This document shows positions 16,099-25,002 of a stretch of DNA of 64,000 nt, piece by piece. Position 1 is the stretch's first letter; the number at the start of each line of letters is the position of its first letter. Origin of the DNA: Chitinimonas arctica (GTDB lineage Bacteria > Pseudomonadota > Gammaproteobacteria > Burkholderiales > Chitinimonadaceae); the NCBI RefSeq assembly GCF_007431345.1, contig NZ_CP041730.1, positions 248,001-312,000 on the forward strand. The letters are read 5' to 3'. Under the pieces are notes generated by a model. It ran no database searches. It was not told the origin of the DNA and saw only the letters and a program-made list of their open reading frames with translations. Position numbers and translations under genes: made by a program.

Positions 16099-18134
16099 CT
16101 AATTCAGCAAGCTATGTACCAGCACCGAGCCGCGCTCCACCCCGGATGACTGCGCGCCCGACAGAGGGGGTTCGGTATGGCGCTGCAGTGCCTTTCGCAT
16201 GGCGTCGAGTGGACAGACCAGCACCATCAAGGCAGCGATAGCGGCCAAGGACTGGCCGATTTCCGCTCGATATTCCGCCGCCAGCTGGACAATCGGCAAC
16301 AATGGCCAACGGTCGGGGCCGGCGGCGATGACAATATCGCTCCCGTTTAGATAGACCGCGCGCCGGCCCGCATCGATATGCGCCTGGAGCGGACCGCAAT
16401 CGACTGTTTCGGCGAACAATACCGGCTCCGTGCCGGCGGGCAATTGCGCTGCCGCGAGGCTATCCGCGGCATGCAGGACCACGGCGCGCGTGGCGCTATG
16501 AAGCAATAGCCGCGCCGCCCGTCCATTGGATGGCGGGCCGGCGTGGTTGCCCAATAGTATCGCCACGTCACAGCGGTCAAAGGCTAGACCCTGCACCAGC
16601 ACATCATCCTGGCTCAGTTCCAGCACTACGGCTTCCGTATCGATCGCGCTCAGCACGCTGCGGCTGGCATTGAATGCGCTGCAGCCTTGGCGATCGACCC
16701 GCCGGCCGCGGGCAAGCACGCCGTAGCGGTTGGCGTGGCCGGTACGCAATCCCTGTTCACCCAGGGCCGCCGCCACCAGCGCGGCTGCGCTGGTGGCCGG
16801 TTCGCCCAGGAGGGCGACCAGCGGGATGCGGCTGGCTTGCGACGAGACGAACCAACGTTCCAGCAGCGCCGAGCCGGCCAAGCCGACCGCGTGCGCCGAC
16901 CAGGGCCGGCCAGGCCGGCCGGCTTCGGGATTGACATCGACAAGCGCCCCGCCCTGCGCCAGCAGGGGTTGCGCCGGGTCGCGGCAAACCAGATCGACAC
17001 AGGCAACGGTCAAACCTATGCATTGCACCGCCCGAATGCAATCGTCCGCATTGTCCGGATGCAAGCGTACTTCGCCCTTGTCCAGCGCCGTCTCGCCGGG
17101 CCGCCGCGCGGCCTCGACCACCCGGCCGTCCGCCACCAGTACCTGGTAGCCCTGCCCTTCCACATAGCGTTCCACCATGACGCGCGGCGTCAGTGCAGCG
17201 GCGTGAAAGAAGGCCTGCCTGAGTTGCGGCTCGGTAACGATGCGCAGACAGCACCCTTCGCCCAACTCGCCTCGTCCGGGCCGAACCGCGACCAGCCCCC
17301 CCAGCTGGACGGCCAATGCCAACGCGGCTTCGTAGCTCTCGGCAACGCCTCCCTCCGGCACCGGCAACCCAGCATCGTGCAGCAGCGACTTGCTCAACTC
17401 GCGATTGCAGGCGATACCCAGCGCCACCGGGCAATCCTGGCCGGATAAGCCGGCATGCAGGCGATGCTGCTTGCTGCCCCATCCCAGCTGGTAAAGCGGG
17501 TAGACGGCGGCATTCTGGTAGAGTTTGAAATAGGGTACGCCACTTGCGTAGGCGGCATCGATAATGGCCTGGGTCAGGCTACAGGGCGTGAGTTCCGCAC
17601 CCAGCACCGCCAGGCAAACGGCAAGATCGACGGTCTCGCCGCTTATCAGGCGCGCGACCAGGCGTACCGCCTGCTCCAGCACCTGGCCAGCCAGTGCTCC
17701 GTCGCGACAGGCGCAGGCCAGCAGGCTGTTGTCGATACGCCGCTCGAATCCTTCCAGGCACACCAGGGATGCATCACGGCCCAGGCGATGGTGCAGCGCA
17801 ACCACCACGTGCTCGATCACATGCACTACCGTGTCGTCGCCGTCCTCCTCATCCAGGTCCAACTGCAGCCCCCACCCGGCCCTCCTCCGAGCGGAAGCGC
17901 CTGCAGGCAGCGATAGCGCGCCAGTTCGGGAAGGCAGGCACAAAGCGAAGCACTGAAACCTGGTACGGCATTCACCGATAAATATTGCCAGTTGGCCATA
18001 TCCAGTACCGCAATCAGGCATGGCTGCTTCGAGTAGATACTGGGACCATCGAAAAAATGCTGCTCGACAATCCTGATCATATTGGCCGTGTCGCGGTCGG
18101 CTTCGACAGGGGTGGGGAAAATTGGGTTTGTCAT
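16099..18134 (-). CDS. Degenerate cyanophycin-synthetase-like protein, frameshifted near the N-terminus
   Basis: The N-terminal 90 residues (IRIVEQHFFDGPSIYSKQPC...) match the start of CphA but lie in a different frame from the remaining 590. The frames meet at a GGGGG run near 17866-17872; one more G would join them into 678 codons. The ATP-grasp core is recognisable (KQHRLHAGLSGQDCPVAL; ELSKSLLHDAGLPVPEG), but the nucleotide-binding KPxxGNHGRG reads RPGRGELGEG. In the Mur-ligase-like part the P-loop TGTNGKTT is replaced by LGEPATSAA (about residue 440), and some 140 C-terminal residues typical of CphA are missing. It is unlikely to make cyanophycin. Whether the frameshift is real or a sequencing error is open. 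Confidence 0.65.
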
Positions 18135-18373
18135 CATGGGTTTCGCGCCTGAGAAAGCTCGCTGTCTACGAGTATTTGATCGGATGCGTTTTTGCGCTGG
18201 GTACGGTCCAGCTACCGGCAAGCGCCATACCCGGGGCGCAGGCTGGTGAACGGGTCGCGTAATATCGAAGCGGAAAATGCAATGCGCCGATCACGGCCGT
18301 GGCCAAGCCGGGCCCACTGGCATGTTTACCGGTAATTTCTGCCGGGAAATTCGGAACCAATCCGTACGCGGCC

Positions 18374-18949
18374 TCAGGGCAGGCTGCGCAGATCAGCCGC
18401 CAGCGCGGCAGCGATGCCGGCCTGGGCCTGGGCGTGCGCTTCGAACAAGGCACCATAGCTATCATCGCGACAGCGCACCCTTTGCCCGGACTGGCCGCTG
18501 CGCACTAGCCGATGTTGGGCATCATAGATCGACCAGGCCACGGTCTCGCTGGCGGCCAGGCCCAATTCGGAGTCGAAGCGGATCACATCCAGGGCCACCC
18601 GATAGCGCGCGCCATTGGCGCCGGCCTGGCCCTGGGTGAAAACCGGACGGCCCAGCAAGCGGCCCAGCCGCGCCGCCATGGCCGCGGCGATATCGGCCTT
18701 GGGTGGCTGCAGCCAGCGCAACTGCTCTCGTATTTCAATGTCCGCGCCCCGCCGCAGCACCAACTGCGGGCGGTCTATCGCTTCGGGAATGGTCAGCGGG
18801 CCGAGGGCGATCCGCGCTTCCGCCGCTGCAATGGCCGTGCTGTCGGCTGTGTCCGGCACCAGGCTGAAGAACCGGGCCGGCGGCGTCGTACCGCAAGCGG
18901 CCAGCAAGAGGCAGGCAAAAAAGGTCGCTTGGCAAGGACCAGGCTTCAT
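18374..18949 (-). CDS. pqiC: PqiC-like outer-membrane lipoprotein
   Basis: A 191-residue lipoprotein with a signal peptide ending LLAAC (lipid-modified Cys about residue 19) and the ABC-type transport auxiliary lipoprotein domain (DUF330): FFSLVPD, then PLTIPEAIDRPQLVLR. In E. coli PqiC forms an outer-membrane ring that docks the PqiB needle. The start overlaps the end of pqiB by 4 bp, which supports a single pqiAABC operon. Confidence 0.88.
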   Translation of the reverse strand: MKPGPCQATFFACLLLAACGTTPPARFFSLVPDTADSTAIAAAEARIALGPLTIPEAIDRPQLVLRRGADIEIREQLRWLQPPKADIAAAMAARLGRLLGRPVFTQGQAGANGARYRVALDVIRFDSELGLAASETVAWSIYDAQHRLVRSGQSGQRVRCRDDSYGALFEAHAQAQAGIAAALAADLRSLP

Positions 18950-20574
18950 GGCGGATCCTCCGGCTTACCCCGCAACAGGGTCTCGGGATGGCGTTCCAGG
19001 TAATCGGTGAGATGGCGCAGCGAATCGGCCGCCCGCCTGACATCGTTGAGGGTCGCGCGCAGATCCTGCTGCAAGGGCGCCTCATCGGCCAGAACGCGCT
19101 CGGCCGCGCCGAAGGTCTGCTGCGCTTGCTGCAAGGTTGCCTTGGCTTGCGGGGCCAGTTCCTCGTCCAGCCGTTTGGCCAATTTACCCGCCGCCTTGAT
19201 GCTGTGATCGAGATCCTGCAAGGCACGGCGCAGATCGCGGCTCAAGCCGTCGAAGGGAATCCGGTCCAGCTTGCCGACGATGCTGGCAACCGAGTCCTGG
19301 ATCTGGCCCAGGCTGCCGGCCCTGGTAGGCAGCCGCGCGGGTTCATGGGACCTGTCGATGCGCCCCGCGGCTTCCTTGCGGAAGAAATCCAGTGCCACAT
19401 ACATCTGGCCGGTAAGGAGATTGGCCGAGCGCAATTGCGCGCGCATGCCGTCGGCGACCATGCTGTCCAGCAGGCGGTCCTGGCCGATATCGGCCGGCGG
19501 ACGACGGAAGTAGGTGCGCATCTGCTCGGGATACAGCACGATATCGACCGGAAAACGGAAGGTCTTGCCTGCTTCATCGTATTCGATGCCGATGGTTTTG
19601 ACCTCGCCGACCGGTAGGCCGCCCATATCGACGGGCGCACCCACGCCAAGGCCGCGCAGCGTATCGTTGAAGTACAGGCGGTAGTATTGCTCGCCGCCTG
19701 CCGCGTGCTTCATGGCTTGCACGCGACTGTCCGCCAGTTCGAAGGCTGTCTCGGCGGGTGCCGGTGCCGCCGGCAAGGCGCCATCCAGGCCGGATTGGAA
19801 AGCAATGCCACCACTGATCAAGGTGGCCATGGACTGTGTATCCAGCCGAAAACCATTCGCGTCCACGGTGAAATCCAGCCCGCTGGCTTGCCAGAAACGT
19901 GCTTGCGAGGTGACAAAACGGTCGTAAGGCGCCTTGATAAAGATCTCCAGCGTGACGCTCTGACCGCTGGCATCCAATTTGAAGTCGCTGACCTGGCCAA
20001 CCTGGATGCGCCGGAAATAGATAGGCGAACCGATATCCAGTGAACCGATTTCCTTGGCCCGCAGGACGAATTTCCGCCCGGGCAGATCGAAAGCGACCGC
20101 CGGCGGCACTTCCAGGCCGGTAAATTCGCGGCGCTGTTCGGAAGACCGCCCCACTTCCATACCGATATACACGCCTGACACCAGGGTACCCAGACCGGAT
20201 ACACCGCTGAGGGAGATACGCGGCCGCACCACCCAAAAGCGGCTGTCCGCGCGCAGCATGGTGTCGGCGTCACGGGTTGTCTGGGCGGTCACCAGCACCC
20301 GGCTCAGATCGGGCGACAGCGCAATACCCCGGACCACGCCGATATCGACATTCTTGTACTTGAGCCGGGTCTTGCCCGCCTCTATCCCTTCCGCGGAAGA
20401 AAAACTGATGGTGATGGTGGGACCGTGCCGGGTCAGGCTGTTCCAGGCGAACCAGGCGCCGATCAACGCGGCGATAAGCGGCACCACCCACACCAGGTGC
20501 ACGCTGCGCAGCTTGACCCGCTTATGTTCGGCATACGGCAACCGCTCCAGTTCGGCGCGCAGCTTATCCACCAT
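18946..20574 (-). CDS. pqiB: Intermembrane transport protein PqiB (triple MCE domain)
   Basis: A 542-residue protein with one N-terminal membrane helix (about residues 26-46) and three MCE/MlaD domains, each opening with a pattern like ISFSSAEGIEAGKTRLKYKNVDIG. The C-terminal part is helical with heptads (KLAKRLDEELAPQAKATLQQAQQ), the region that forms the periplasm-spanning tube. PqiB carries lipids between the inner and outer membranes. It overlaps the second pqiA gene by 11 bp. Confidence 0.93.
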   Translation of the reverse strand: MVDKLRAELERLPYAEHKRVKLRSVHLVWVVPLIAALIGAWFAWNSLTRHGPTITISFSSAEGIEAGKTRLKYKNVDIGVVRGIALSPDLSRVLVTAQTTRDADTMLRADSRFWVVRPRISLSGVSGLGTLVSGVYIGMEVGRSSEQRREFTGLEVPPAVAFDLPGRKFVLRAKEIGSLDIGSPIYFRRIQVGQVSDFKLDASGQSVTLEIFIKAPYDRFVTSQARFWQASGLDFTVDANGFRLDTQSMATLISGGIAFQSGLDGALPAAPAPAETAFELADSRVQAMKHAAGGEQYYRLYFNDTLRGLGVGAPVDMGGLPVGEVKTIGIEYDEAGKTFRFPVDIVLYPEQMRTYFRRPPADIGQDRLLDSMVADGMRAQLRSANLLTGQMYVALDFFRKEAAGRIDRSHEPARLPTRAGSLGQIQDSVASIVGKLDRIPFDGLSRDLRRALQDLDHSIKAAGKLAKRLDEELAPQAKATLQQAQQTFGAAERVLADEAPLQQDLRATLNDVRRAADSLRHLTDYLERHPETLLRGKPEDPP

Positions 20575-21208
20575 GATGCATCACCTGGCTGTCCGGTTGA
20601 CCGACGGGGTCCCAGATAAGTCGCGAATCGAAGCTCAGCGAGGCAAGCATGGTCAGCACCACCACGGCGCCGAAAGCCAGGGCGCCCGGACCGGCTTCGA
20701 CACTGGCGAAAGCGTGCATGCGCACCAAGGCAGCCAATAAGGCCACCACATAGATGTCCAACATCGACCAGCGGCCGATGAATTCGATCAGGCGATACAG
20801 CCTGGTCCTGACCATGGGTTGCCAACGCGGACGATAGCGAAGGCTGAGCAAGAGCATGACCAGGATCAGCATCTTGAGCATGGGCACCACGATGCTGGCA
20901 AAGAACACCAGGATGGCCAAGGGCCAGGAGCCATGGTCCCACAGGTAGAAGACCCCGCTGAGTATGGTATCGGCCTGTTTTCGGGGAAAGCTGTGGGTGG
21001 TCATGATGGGCAGCAGATTGGCGGGTACGTACAGCAAGGCGGCGGCGATCAGCAGGGCCCAGGTACGGCTGACGCTGGCGGGTTTGCGCAAATGTATCAA
21101 GGCATGGCAGCGCGGACAGCGGCCCGAGCGACGAGCCAGCCTGGCCAATTGCCGACAGACAGGACAGACGGCCAGGCCAAGGCTGGCGGCGCTGATATCG
21201 GCGCTCAT
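20564..21208 (-). CDS. pqiA: PqiA-family membrane protein, second half-gene
   Basis: A 214-residue protein with an N-terminal zinc-ribbon-like pair (CPVCRQLA...RCPRC) and four hydrophobic segments, including YVPANLLPIMTT, a hallmark of PqiA. E. coli PqiA is one protein of two such units; here the units are separate genes. The ATG at 21208 overlaps the stop of the first half by ATGA, so the pair is probably made in equal amounts. Confidence 0.9.
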   Translation of the reverse strand: MSADISAASLGLAVCPVCRQLARLARRSGRCPRCHALIHLRKPASVSRTWALLIAAALLYVPANLLPIMTTHSFPRKQADTILSGVFYLWDHGSWPLAILVFFASIVVPMLKMLILVMLLLSLRYRPRWQPMVRTRLYRLIEFIGRWSMLDIYVVALLAALVRMHAFASVEAGPGALAFGAVVVLTMLASLSFDSRLIWDPVGQPDSQVMHHGG

Positions 21209-21876
21209 GACGGGTCGTCCTCCTGCGCCAGCCTGGCCCAGATATCGTCCGGACGGTAGGCGGTAAACATGGCGGACAATACCGGCATCAAGGCGCAGAG
21301 CGACCATAGCGACGGCCCGGGTTGTACGCTGCCGTAATTGAACAGTTTGGCGATGGCCACCAGTGCGCCCAATACGAATACCTCCGTCATCGCCCACGGC
21401 CGTAGCAGGTGCAGGATTCGCAAGGTCAGCCCGACTCCGCTTGGTTGGAGTCCCAGCATCAAGGGAACGTAAAGGTGCAGCAGCAAGGCCAGCAGTGCCG
21501 CAGGGACCAGGATGGTGGTGAAGAGCACGATCAAGGCGATAAAGGGGCGCTCCTGCTGCCACAAGGCCAGCACCGCGCCGGGCAAGCTGACGTCGCTGAG
21601 GTTGCCGCGCATATTGATGGTGACGATCTCGAAGCTATTGGCCATCAGAAAAAGGATGGTGGCAGCCCAGAGCAAGGCCAGCGTGACGACCAGGCTATCC
21701 GGGCCGGAGCGGAACAGTACCGCGCCGCAACGGATGCAGCCGTGGGTTTCCCGGCCGGTGATGTGCTGCAGGCGCTGCAACAGGTCGCATTCGGGGCAGG
21801 CATGCAGTTCCGCGCACTCGGCTTGGGGTTCGGCTTCGGTCGGGGACGCCACGTCGGTCATGAATTTCGGAGCCAT
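21205..21876 (-). CDS. pqiA: PqiA-family membrane protein, first half-gene
   Basis: A 223-residue protein with the zinc-ribbon motif CPECDLLQ...CIRCGAVL and four membrane segments with the family motif FLMANSFEIVTI. It is the first gene of the pqiAABC-type operon. ATGs at 21876 and 21861 are possible starts, and a longer frame to 21924 adds non-conserved residues. PqiA is thought to drive or gate the PqiB/C lipid conduit. Confidence 0.88.
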   Translation of the reverse strand: MAPKFMTDVASPTEAEPQAECAELHACPECDLLQRLQHITGRETHGCIRCGAVLFRSGPDSLVVTLALLWAATILFLMANSFEIVTINMRGNLSDVSLPGAVLALWQQERPFIALIVLFTTILVPAALLALLLHLYVPLMLGLQPSGVGLTLRILHLLRPWAMTEVFVLGALVAIAKLFNYGSVQPGPSLWSLCALMPVLSAMFTAYRPDDIWARLAQEDDPS

Positions 21877-22199
21877 TTTCTGTTGGTTGTAGCGGTCGCT
21901 TGTCCTGAACCTACCGGGGGACATCCCTTCAACTTCGAACAGCCTGTCGCAAATTGCGGTCCCGCTCGGGTTGGGCCACTAAACGGGTTTCGCGCCCCCC
22001 TTTAGGTATAGCGCGGGAGAGCACCGTTTTACCAATCCTGGTCAAGCGGTGGAAAGCTTTGCATAAGCCCGCCGGAGCGGGCATTCCCACATGGTTTATT
22101 TTCTATAAAACTCCACGAAATTCAATAAATAAAAAATGCAAGTCATTGTTTAATAAAGGTATTTTTTGACGAAAATGTAGCAAAAACCAGGCAAAATCC
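21877..22199. other. AT-richer non-coding region before the secreted-protein gene
   Basis: About 320 bp between divergent pqiA and the secreted-protein gene. The part after 22080 is strongly AT-rich, with runs of A and T. It should hold the pqiA promoter on the minus strand, which I could not pick out. No small gene is convincing. Confidence 0.4.
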
Positions 22200-22228
22200 T
22201 TGCTTGGGCACGTCAAAAACGGTATAAT
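22200..22228 (+). promoter_or_regulatory. Sigma-70-type promoter for the secreted-protein gene
   Basis: TTGCTT (22200-22205) and a perfect TATAAT (22223-22228) are 17 bp apart. A start near 22235 would fall in the palindrome TTCGCTTT-TG-AAAGCGAA at 22233-22250, which may be an operator or a 5' RNA stem. Confidence 0.65.
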
Positions 22229-22281
22229 TCCTTTCGCTTTTGAAAGCGAAGAAATTCTTGAAAACCGTCACAGGAGACTCA

Positions 22282-23319
22282 ATGAAAATCAAACACGCTC
22301 TTATTCAAACAGCCCTTGTTTCTGTCGCTACGCTGGCGCAAGCCCAGCTGCTTTTCGATGTAAAATTTTCCTCCCCACCCAATACCCACGGCCAACCGAT
22401 AGTCGTCGATGGCAGTGCGCGCACGCCATCCCGCATCACCATGGGCGCACCGGACATGCTCAGCAATTTCGCAGGGCTGCCGGGAAACTGGGGGGTTTTC
22501 AATACGCCGCAATGCAATCTTTATGACCAGATTCAATTCAACCTGCCCGCCGGCATCAAATCACTTTATATCGACTACGATATCTACACCCAGCAATTGA
22601 ACAATAGCGAAAACGCCTTTTCCCTCTACCTGGATAGCAGTGACTATGGCGCCCGGAGCATGACGTTCCATGGCAAGTTGAATACGATTTCCTTATTCAA
22701 CAAAGGTGGCCGATACAGTAATTTCGGCAGCTTTTCCGACCTGCGCAAATACGCTGTCTCGATTTATGCCAGCACCACCGCCGATATCCTGAAAATCAAT
22801 ATAGACGGCAGCACCGTACATGATGGCCCGCTCGGCAGTAGCGATCTCAACGGCATCCGCATGTCCTTGAGCCCCGCGACGGGCGCCGCCACCGTATGCA
22901 ACAAGAGCAATATCGCGGTAAGCAATATCAAGGTCTACGAAACACCGGCCGATCTGGAAACCCTCCCACCGGTCAAGGAGGTCGATGTCGAGCTGGCTTT
23001 GCAGCCTGGCGCGCCCACCACGGTACCGGCCGGCGGCGGCTATGTCATGCATCGCCGTACCATTCGCAATACCCACCCCAGTACCGCCCGCAACATCCGG
23101 TATTGGGCATACACGGTCATGCCCAATGGTCTCGCTTATCCCCTGCTGCCCGCCAGTAGCCGCACACTCGCGGGGGGTGGTCAGATCACCGAATCCGCGT
23201 CCTTTTTCATTCCCGCCTGGTTTGCCGGCGGCAACTATGTCGCCACCCTGGTTGGCGTGGATGAGCGCAGTGGCGCGTTGGACAGTGAGCGTTTGGTCTT
23301 CGGTAAATCAATGAACTAA
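22282..23319 (+). CDS. Secreted protein of unknown family
   Basis: A 345-residue protein with a clear signal peptide (MKIKHALIQ...TLAQA-Q, cleavage about residue 22). AGGAGA lies just before this ATG, which fixes the start over an in-frame ATG at 22240. The body is rich in Ser, Thr, Asn and Gly with alternating strand patterns, suggesting one or two beta-sandwich domains, perhaps lectin-like in residues 25-225 and Ig-like in the last 100. It has only one or two Cys. I do not recognise the family. It has its own promoter and a hairpin after the stop, so it is a single-gene unit. Confidence 0.75.
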   Translation: MKIKHALIQTALVSVATLAQAQLLFDVKFSSPPNTHGQPIVVDGSARTPSRITMGAPDMLSNFAGLPGNWGVFNTPQCNLYDQIQFNLPAGIKSLYIDYDIYTQQLNNSENAFSLYLDSSDYGARSMTFHGKLNTISLFNKGGRYSNFGSFSDLRKYAVSIYASTTADILKINIDGSTVHDGPLGSSDLNGIRMSLSPATGAATVCNKSNIAVSNIKVYETPADLETLPPVKEVDVELALQPGAPTTVPAGGGYVMHRRTIRNTHPSTARNIRYWAYTVMPNGLAYPLLPASSRTLAGGGQITESASFFIPAWFAGGNYVATLVGVDERSGALDSERLVFGKSMN

Positions 23320-23324
23320 GCACG

Positions 23325-23360
23325 TGCACCGGCGGTGGGCTTACCGGCCACCGCCGGCAC
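23325..23360. terminator. Hairpin after the secreted-protein gene
   Basis: CCGGCGGTGG (23329-23338) pairs perfectly with CCACCGCCGG (23348-23357), extended by GTGC/GCAC around a bulged A. No T-run follows, so termination would be inefficient. The truncated nucleotidyltransferase gene on the other strand ends inside this hairpin. Confidence 0.5.
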
Positions 23361-23787
23361 CCCCAGCTGGATTCCAGCCATCGCTCTGGACCAGCCGTCG
23401 CGCGATATTCTGGTCTGGCCCGGCGATCTGGCCAAAAGGAACAACGTCAATTTCCGAAATCGGTCCGTCGCCGTTGCCGAACAGAAGCTTGTGCGGGCTA
23501 CGCTCGACAGGATGGAAGTGGCCGGTGTGGAGCAAGGCGTTGCGCATCGTTTCGAATTGAGGCCAACCATCAACGGCCACGGCAAAATCGACGTCGCGCG
23601 TGGTCCTGCCAGGCGGCATGCCATAGACGCCCTCCAGCAAGACCACGCGGGCTCCGGCGCCGATCAAGAAATGGCGTAGGCCGATATCCCGTAGCGCGCC
23701 GTCAACGCCATGCAGTACTGACCCGAGTTCTGGGTTGGCGGTGAGCCAATCAGTGCGAATGGAGCATGGGTTTGACATAGTCGGCAT
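23341..23787 (-). CDS. Truncated AbiEii-like nucleotidyltransferase
   Basis: The first 115 residues match the nucleotidyltransferase-fold proteins paired with AbiEi-type regulators: LRHFLIGAGARVVLLEG, then TTRDVDFAVAV with the catalytic DxD-type motif, and SEIDVVPFGQI. Family members continue for a further 90-130 residues (WPPD...LLKLxAW); here the protein ends soon after, with a Gly-rich tail encoded by the hairpin at 23325-23360. The C-terminal half is lost, so activity is doubtful. ATGs at 23787 and 23778 lie inside the end of the regulator gene, so the pair was co-translated. Confidence 0.7.
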   Translation of the reverse strand: MPTMSNPCSIRTDWLTANPELGSVLHGVDGALRDIGLRHFLIGAGARVVLLEGVYGMPPGRTTRDVDFAVAVDGWPQFETMRNALLHTGHFHPVERSPHKLLFGNGDGPISEIDVVPFGQIAGPDQNIARRLVQSDGWNPAGGAGGGR

Positions 23788-24817
23788 AAATTCGCTGAGC
23801 AGCCTCCAGGTTGCGCGGATCATTCGAGTTGACGAGGTCGGCGTAGATCAACACAGGCGGGACCGTCTCCTGAGGTCCATCCAGGTCAGGGGACCAGAAT
23901 GCATCCAGAATCTCTACATCGCCCTGCGCGTCAGCTTGAAGCCGACATTTGATGATGAACTGCCTGAGATCATGCGGATCGTCGCTGGCATGATGGTATA
24001 GCGTCGCCTTCGCGGGCCTCAGATGACCGATGAGCCGATCTGCAGCAACCTCAGCTCCCCAGCGCAACCTGCTTCCTTCCAGGTCAGCGTATTTCCACCA
24101 ATCCGCCGAGGGTGCACGCATGCGATATCGGATGAGTTTGGACCGCAGCTTCATGGGATAGTTGGACACCCACTCTGTCAGAAGCCTGTCTGGCTCCAGC
24201 AATTGGCGCCGTTCATCGCGGTCGATCGCTACCAGGCCACGCTCAACCAGGCCATCGACAACGCGGCTCATCATACCGATGGACACGCCAACCTCCGCAG
24301 GTATGCGGCGGTACGGCATGCTGAACGTCGCAGGTGCGCATAGGGTTTGGAAGGTGTAGCGCAGAAAAGCGCTTCCGACACTATGGCTTGTTTTCGGAAG
24401 ACTGGCGGCAATTGTCTCCGGCAGTGAGCGACCGGCAATTTGGACGAAGAACGCCTCGTCATGGAGATAGGCGTTGCCTGCCGCATCGATGAACTGCAGG
24501 CCCAGCTCCTGGCACTGGCGGGCCCAATGCGGACGCATGATGGGGATGACGAGGAGGAAGGGCGTCTCGTGGGTATCTGCTACTTGGGCGAATCTTGCAA
24601 TCTGCGCCGCATGGTCGATCTTTTGACGGATCTCAGCGAGGTAGTCCATTCGCCAGTTCCCGACCTTGAGCTCAATCCTTCGGTCGTAGTTTTGCCCCGG
24701 GTCCATATGGCTCAACGTCGAGACGGAGACTGGCCTGTGCATGCTCTGCGCCAAGGCGTCGGCGGCGAGATTGAGCAAATGCACTTCACTCGGAGATATA
24801 GAGATCTGCGTGTTCAT
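23750..24817 (-). CDS. AbiEi-like antitoxin/transcriptional regulator
   Basis: A 355-residue protein resembling the regulators encoded before AbiEii-type nucleotidyltransferases in type IV toxin-antitoxin or phage-defence pairs. The middle has a winged-helix pattern (IPAEVGVSIGMMSRVVDGLVERGLVAID); the C-terminal region carries WGAEVAADRLIGHLRPAKATLY and PPVLIYADLVNSNDPRNLEAA, typical of the family. It starts just downstream of, and partly within, a symmetrical operator of four ATGTTTA half-sites, so autoregulation is likely. Its partner is truncated, leaving the regulator as an orphan. Confidence 0.75.
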   Translation of the reverse strand: MNTQISISPSEVHLLNLAADALAQSMHRPVSVSTLSHMDPGQNYDRRIELKVGNWRMDYLAEIRQKIDHAAQIARFAQVADTHETPFLLVIPIMRPHWARQCQELGLQFIDAAGNAYLHDEAFFVQIAGRSLPETIAASLPKTSHSVGSAFLRYTFQTLCAPATFSMPYRRIPAEVGVSIGMMSRVVDGLVERGLVAIDRDERRQLLEPDRLLTEWVSNYPMKLRSKLIRYRMRAPSADWWKYADLEGSRLRWGAEVAADRLIGHLRPAKATLYHHASDDPHDLRQFIIKCRLQADAQGDVEILDAFWSPDLDGPQETVPPVLIYADLVNSNDPRNLEAAQRIYADYVKPMLHSH

Positions 24818-24872
24818 GTTTACTACATTCATCATGTTTAATAAAAGTAAACATACCACAAATAGTAAACAT
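24816..24872. promoter_or_regulatory. Four-half-site palindromic operator of the AbiEi-like gene
   Basis: ATGTTTA occurs at 24816-24822 and 24834-24840; its complement TAAACAT occurs at 24848-24854 and 24866-24872. The arrangement is exactly symmetrical about position 24844, with an 18-bp period on each side. It spans the start codon and the 55 bp before it, where the promoter should be. Confidence 0.7.
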
Positions 24873-24881
24873 TAAAACTTC

Positions 24882-24907
24882 CTCTGCCCCAGGAGACAAC
24901 GGCAGAG
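24882..24907 (-). terminator. Possible terminator of egtB
   Basis: CTCTGCC and GGCAGAG form a 7-bp stem with a 12-base loop; on the minus strand it is followed by GAAGTTTTAAT. It lies 95 bp after the egtB stop, next to the AbiEi operator. Confidence 0.35.
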
Positions 24908-25002
24908 CCTGAGGAAAAAACAGAACTGCCTATGAGGACCAATACCGCGAACTGCTTGGGCTCTTCCAGCGGCAGGTGAAATCAGAACGGCCTGAGTTTC
25001 GC

